A stretch of DNA of 45,707 nucleotides from the NCBI GenBank assembly GCA_003427395.1, contig BFEA01000125.1:31182-76888 (forward strand). The letters are read 5' to 3'. The DNA comes from Chara braunii (taxonomy: Eukaryota; Streptophyta; Charophyceae; Charales; Characeae). The notes below the pieces were generated by a model. That model did no database searches. It was not told the DNA's origin and was given only the letters and a program-made list of their open reading frames with translations. A program made the position numbers and the translations under genes. This document shows, in pieces, positions 41,710 to 45,707 of this stretch. How positions within the stretch are numbered: position 1 is the stretch's first letter; the number at the start of each line of letters is the position of its first letter.

Positions 41710-43437
41710 CTACTGGCGGCTCGCTTTTGGGTTACGAATCAACGGGCACCATGGAATTACATGCCCTGCAATCCCACACTTCAGGCACTGCGCATTGTCC
41801 ATTCGTTCCTGCCACGTTTCTTGTGACAGGTTCATCTTCTCCCAAGGCTTCCCGATCGCAATTCCGGGGTGCTCTGGGAACGAGCGTGGCTTCTTCTTCT
41901 TAACCGGAGGTCGTGGTCCTCCCTTGTTGACCACGGCAGCAGTGACTTACCCCTTCCCGGAATCACTGCTGTTCGCCACACCCTCAGCCTCCAACGACCA
42001 TCTTTCCACAGTTTCGTCATCGAAGACGACAAGGGTGTGGTCTTGGCGCTTTTGGCGCCAAAGTACTCGCTTACCTGTTCCTGCACCACCACCATACTTC
42101 ACAACAGATGCATAAGAGTTCTTCACTTGCGAAGTCATTTGCTCTCGTTGGAGAGTCAAATCCCGAAATTGCCTATAGTTATACTTACCAGACTTTGACT
42201 CCGCCACGAGCTGACCGCGTATGGGCTCAGGCAAAGTTCGAGAGTAAATGTACAATACCTGATTGTCTTGCAGGTTCAAACAGGGAACCTGCAACAGACG
42301 GTCAACCTCCCGAGACAAGGCTTCAACAGAAGTCTAATGCTTTTGACCTATCGTAGTGAGCTGGTCAAAAGCCTTGTCGACTGTCATCTTATCCAAAAAC
42401 CGTTCCTTGATCTTGGTAAGGAACTGTTTGAGGTCCAAGGTTCCAGCCCATACTCTGATGTCGTCAAATCCTGCCGCATTGGCTTCAGCGAGAACCCATT
42501 TTTTTGCTTCCCCACCCAAACATGAAGTGGAGAAGGTCACTTGAGACTCGGGTTCAACGGGGGCTGTTCCACAATACGTCTAAATTTTTGCAATCCACAA
42601 AAGCAGATTTTCGTCTTTCTTGTTACGAAACGTAAATGGCAATTTCATCTTGACTTTTTTTCTCTTTTTCGGTTTTTCAGGTTGAGGGGTGGTGGTCTTA
42701 TTTCCAGCGGGAGACTTTGGCGGACTCGATGGTGGACTCGATGGCGGACTCGATGGCGGACTCGATGGCGGACTCGAAGGCTCCCCTTCCTTCCCCTCGA
42801 TTTTCGTTGTCCCTCCTTCAAGTGCCTTAAAAGCATCTCCCATCAATTTTTCAGGTTTCTTTTCTTTCTTAGTTTTGACTTTCTCAGTCACTTTGTTCTT
42901 CCCCTTGACCAGATTGGTGATAGTCTGTAATCCCGTGGTTACCTCATCAATACGAACACCGTACTGATCAATCTTCATCTCAAGATGTGCGAGGTAAGTC
43001 ACTAATTGAGAAATAGAAACTGTTTGTCCTTCCCCTTCGGTTACAACAACATTTTGTCTAATTTCCTCAATTTTTTTTTCTTGTTGTGTATTTATCTTTT
43101 TTTTCCTTCTCATTTCTTCTCTCTTTTTCGTCTCTTTCTCAAGTGCCTCCTCGAGTTGTCTAATGTTTTCATCCAGGACTTCTTCAGAAATCATTGTTTT
43201 CTATTCTTCTTGTTTTTGTTTGTTCTCAATTTCAGCAAACTGACCAACGGCAAAATCATCAAGTGCTTTATGACACTTGATCAGTATGCCTTGGACAGCA
43301 AGGACGTCGGTCCCAGTTTCCACAGTTTCAATGACAGTTTTTAGTGTCTGCAAATCATACAACTCACGGACATGGGACTCAGCCTCTGGACCAGTGCCAC
43401 GGAGTTCAGACTCAAGTTGATTCAAACGAGCAATCAA
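41710..43437 (-). pseudogene. gag of element 2 (frameshifted)
   Basis: Segments in succession: coiled-coil-like (43437-43201 and 43194-42900, Glu/Lys-rich), an SSPP-repeat linker, a capsid-like part (GGEAKKWVLAEANAAGFDDI ... FLTKIKERFL, about 42540-42334), SREVDRLLQVP...YSRTLPEPIRGQLV (42318-41947), and a zinc knuckle CLKCGIAGHVIPWC (CX2CX4HX4C, about 41800). A stop lies between 43201 and 43194, with further breaks near 42580, 42330 and 41940. The true start is unclear because the first segment has no ATG in its own frame. Confidence 0.82.
42719..42778 (-). repeat. 12-bp tandem repeat in gag, five units
   Basis: Five 12-base units (plus strand GGCGGACTCGAT with small changes) encode repeated Ser-Ser-Pro-Pro on the minus strand. 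The unit length keeps the reading frame. Confidence 0.95.
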
Positions 43438-44720
43438 GACTTTCTTCCGTTCATCAACTTATTGCCTGGTTCGTGGTTCTGGCTGTTCTTCATTTACCGC
43501 AAAGATTACTGAAATAGGATAGAACAGAAGTGGGATGAAAAGCGTGAGCACCGAGAGTTTAAGACATTTCCAGAAATGAGACATCATGATTTGTATTTGC
43601 CGCACAATGAATAATTAATAAACAATAATAGATTTCACGACCGCACCTTTCCTTACAACAAGACTTCAGGTAACCCAAGAAAAAGAATCAAAAACAATTT
43701 ATTTATATTTCTAACTATTTTTGTTCTTTGTCTGTGTGATGATGTCCTACTCGAGAGTGTACAGGTACCACTACAGGCCCATGTGATCAGACACCACACA
43801 CAAGTAAATACGTAAACACCACACACAGCAACAACAGGTAAGTATGCCAACAACAATCACAACAATCTGTCAGCAAACTTCGTCAATCTGCTGTGTCCAC
43901 TTGATTGTCTGTGCGATCACACACTCGCCCGGACGACTGGCACTACAATTATATAATTACTCCAGTCAGTTGTACCTCCATTGTCTTCAGAGTGCCCCTT
44001 TTTACTTAGAAGTAGTCTTGCCTGCCACATGTCACCCCTGGCATGCCAACACAGCAGATCTTGCCACGTCAACACTCTAATGTCCAGTCAGCTAGTAGTG
44101 GGATGCCACGTCAGCAAATGTGTGTCCAGATCCTCGCCATGTGCCTCTTTCACGCGTCACGTGAGATACTGTCGCCGTTCCAGCCAATCAGATCATGCCA
44201 CGTCAGCTAAGGGTCTGTTGCCACGTCAGCAGATAGTCACCACCTCATAAGACAGGTGTAATGACTCTTCCAGCCACGTCAGCAGTCAGTCTTATCCCCA
44301 AAGCCACGTCAGCACCTGCGATAGACCCTGTCGCGTGTCAGCAGCACAAGAAGTGTCACGTCAACAATCAGCAACAAGGTCTTCAGACGTGGCAAACATA
44401 TGCCACGTTAGCAAGGGATTGCGATGTCACTATCGCGATCCAAGCTGACATGCGGTATCTCCAATGGCCGTCCCTTCTGCCACGTCAGCAGCCTGGTAGG
44501 GACTTCCTCTCGCCAGTGAAGTCAGCACCTCATCTGCACTCTCGGCAATGTCTTCTCGCCAGTGAAGTGTGTACCACGTCATCAATCCCCGACAATGTCG
44601 TCTTACTGAACAGGTATGTACCTCGTCAATATCCCTTGTCACGTCATCACCTACTCAACCTTACTTACCTGAGCGCCACCTGGCACTTACTCATATACAA
44701 ATGTCGACTTCAGGAGATTA
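43438..44720 (-). other. Untranslated leader of element 2
   Basis: About 1.3 kb between gag and the primer site, similar in length to that of element 1. It holds the ACGT-core motif array described separately. No protein domain is seen. Confidence 0.65.
44064..44581 (-). promoter_or_regulatory. Array of ACGT-core (TGACGTGG) motifs
   Basis: Eight exact CCACGTCA words (TGACGTGG on the element strand) occur at about 44064, 44106, 44198, 44221, 44274, 44303, 44480 and 44574. Near-matches (GTCACGTCA twice, CCACGTTA once) add to the array. Most continue as CCACGTCAGC. TGACGTGG-type sequences are known binding sites of plant bZIP factors; use as an enhancer here is inference. Spacing is irregular. 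Confidence 0.55.
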
Positions 44721-44732
44721 GCTCCGATACCA
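44721..44732 (-). promoter_or_regulatory. Primer binding site, tRNA-iMet type (element 2)
   Basis: On the minus strand TGGTATCGGAGC lies three bases after the LTR end, 11 of 12 matches to TGGTATCAGAGC. Confidence 0.88.
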
Positions 44733-44735
44733 AAT

Positions 44736-45707
44736 TGTAATGAACCCAGATAGTGAGACAATTGTCAACAATGCAAGTCCAGAAAAATGTCCATCGGCTG
44801 ATAATTACAAATAGTCAAAAATCGTGATAAGACAGAATGAGGTGAGATATCATATACAGACGAAGAGGGAGGAGGGAGAAGAGACAAAGGAGAGAAAGTA
44901 AAAATGTCCACTCCTGCTTCGGGCTCCCTCCTCCACTGCCACCTCATCAATCAGTACTCTGAATGAGTATCCAAGTATCCTCAATGTGCCACGTGGCACG
45001 ACTAATCAGTTCCACATAAGCATTTAAAGCAATGTCGACATGAAGACACCAGGTACGTATCCTCGAACTCCCCCAAACAGTTTTGATCTCCTCCTTAAGT
45101 GACGACGAACAGAACAGCAATGCCGAATATGTAGTCTCAGTCACAGAACACGTGGTCAGCAGCCACGTCAGCATAATACACACGACAGCAGCCACATCAG
45201 CGAAGGTGCATGGCAGCTGCCACGTCAGCAGGCCAAAAAGATAGGAGCAAGCCGGCCACCATGCCGGAATAGCAGCACCTCGCCAAGTCACATTGCCAAC
45301 AGCGTCGAGCTAGCGTCGCAGCGTCAAGCCAGCGTCGAAGTCAATGCGTGAAGTCAGGATCAACGCAAGACAGAATGAATGTCAAAGTCAGGATGTCAAC
45401 TCTTATGTAGTGTTGACGCGGGGTCTGTACCCTGGCTGCTGTATCCCTCGGTCGTCCGGATCTCAATGCGAATGAGGGCTCAGATCGGCCTGAAACCGAA
45501 TTCCCTCCGGCCTGGATGCTGTCTGAGTACCTGCGCACAACAAGTGAGTGTATCCAACCCAGGGCCTGGGTGCGGTACCTTTGACTCTAAGTTGACTTTG
45601 ACTCTTGAATTTCCTGTGTGCGGCGTTTGGTCACACAACCACGCCTCAGCGTGTTTTGGTCACATAGGGCTGAGTTCTGGGGCCCAGGCTACTTCTGAAC
45701 AGGGTTA
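44736..45707 (-). repeat. 5' LTR of element 2 (cut by window end)
   Basis: Direct copy of the left LTR. It starts TGTAATGAACCC in plus-strand reading and ends at the window edge in AACAGGGTTA. The other copy continues TTACA, so only about 5-6 bases are missing. It has a small local duplication around TTGACTTTGACTC and a deletion of some 50 bases relative to the left LTR. Confidence 0.9.

Larger units (their letters stand above)
36952..45707 (-). mobile_element. Ty3/gypsy chromovirus, nearly complete (element 2)
   Basis: Minus-strand LTR retrotransposon. The right LTR (5' LTR) runs into the window end and seems to lack only about 5-6 bases. The left LTR (3' LTR) is 36952-37986. Termini TGTAAT...ATTACA are perfect inverted ends. 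The primer site, gag with zinc knuckle, protease, RT, RNase H, integrase and chromodomain are present. It shares domain order, linker motifs and primer spacing with element 1, so both belong to related chromovirus families. Frameshifts and stops make it defective. The target duplication cannot be checked because the right flank is outside the window. Confidence 0.92.

Overview
The window looks like nuclear DNA of a plastid-bearing eukaryote, most likely a streptophyte green alga. A Chara-type genome is my best guess, which is inference and not proof. The reasons are one intact plastid-type SufD gene with a long N-terminal extension, chromodomain-bearing Ty3 retrotransposons primed by initiator-tRNA-Met, and many very long CA/GA/CT/TG tracts. 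Single Ns and one 115-N gap show a draft assembly. Apart from sufD I see no intact host gene; nearly everything else is transposable elements, their debris and simple repeats.

Layout. 1-2494: simple repeats and an open frame broken by element 1. 2495-11455: complete but decayed Ty3 chromovirus (element 1, + strand) with two LTRs, primer site, purine tract and a 4-bp target duplication. 12780-14690: sufD (- strand), with a GA tract upstream. 15000-19000: non-coding, including 1.4 kb of polypyrimidine DNA and short tandem repeats. 19025-19395 and 25215-27180: small LTR elements resembling terminal-repeat retrotransposons in miniature (TRIMs). 20139-25198: the most interesting block, on the + strand. 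It holds a degenerate Penelope-like element with an N-terminal GIY-YIG endonuclease and a reverse transcriptase. A Ser/Pro-rich linker follows, then a Josephin-type deubiquitinase domain and a Cys-rich RING-like region. A 273-bp TA-flanked MITE sits inside this downstream coding region. 27600-30480: microsatellites and a retroposon-like 3' tail. 30480-35170: AT-rich DNA with tRNA-like relics and a second copy of the MITE, inverted. 35180-36815: pol fragment of another Ty3 lineage (- strand). 36952 to the window end: a second chromovirus (element 2, - strand), nearly complete, with an array of ACGT-core motifs in its leader.

How the genes work together. SufD acts in plastid iron-sulfur cluster assembly and is unrelated to its neighbours. 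The two chromoviruses each carry gag, protease, reverse transcriptase, RNase H, integrase and chromodomain, all broken by frameshifts, stops or deletions. The Penelope-like block would join endonuclease/reverse-transcriptase functions with ubiquitin removal (Josephin) and possibly ubiquitin ligation (RING). I do not recall that combination being described. Frame changes throughout show that this copy is inactive as assembled.
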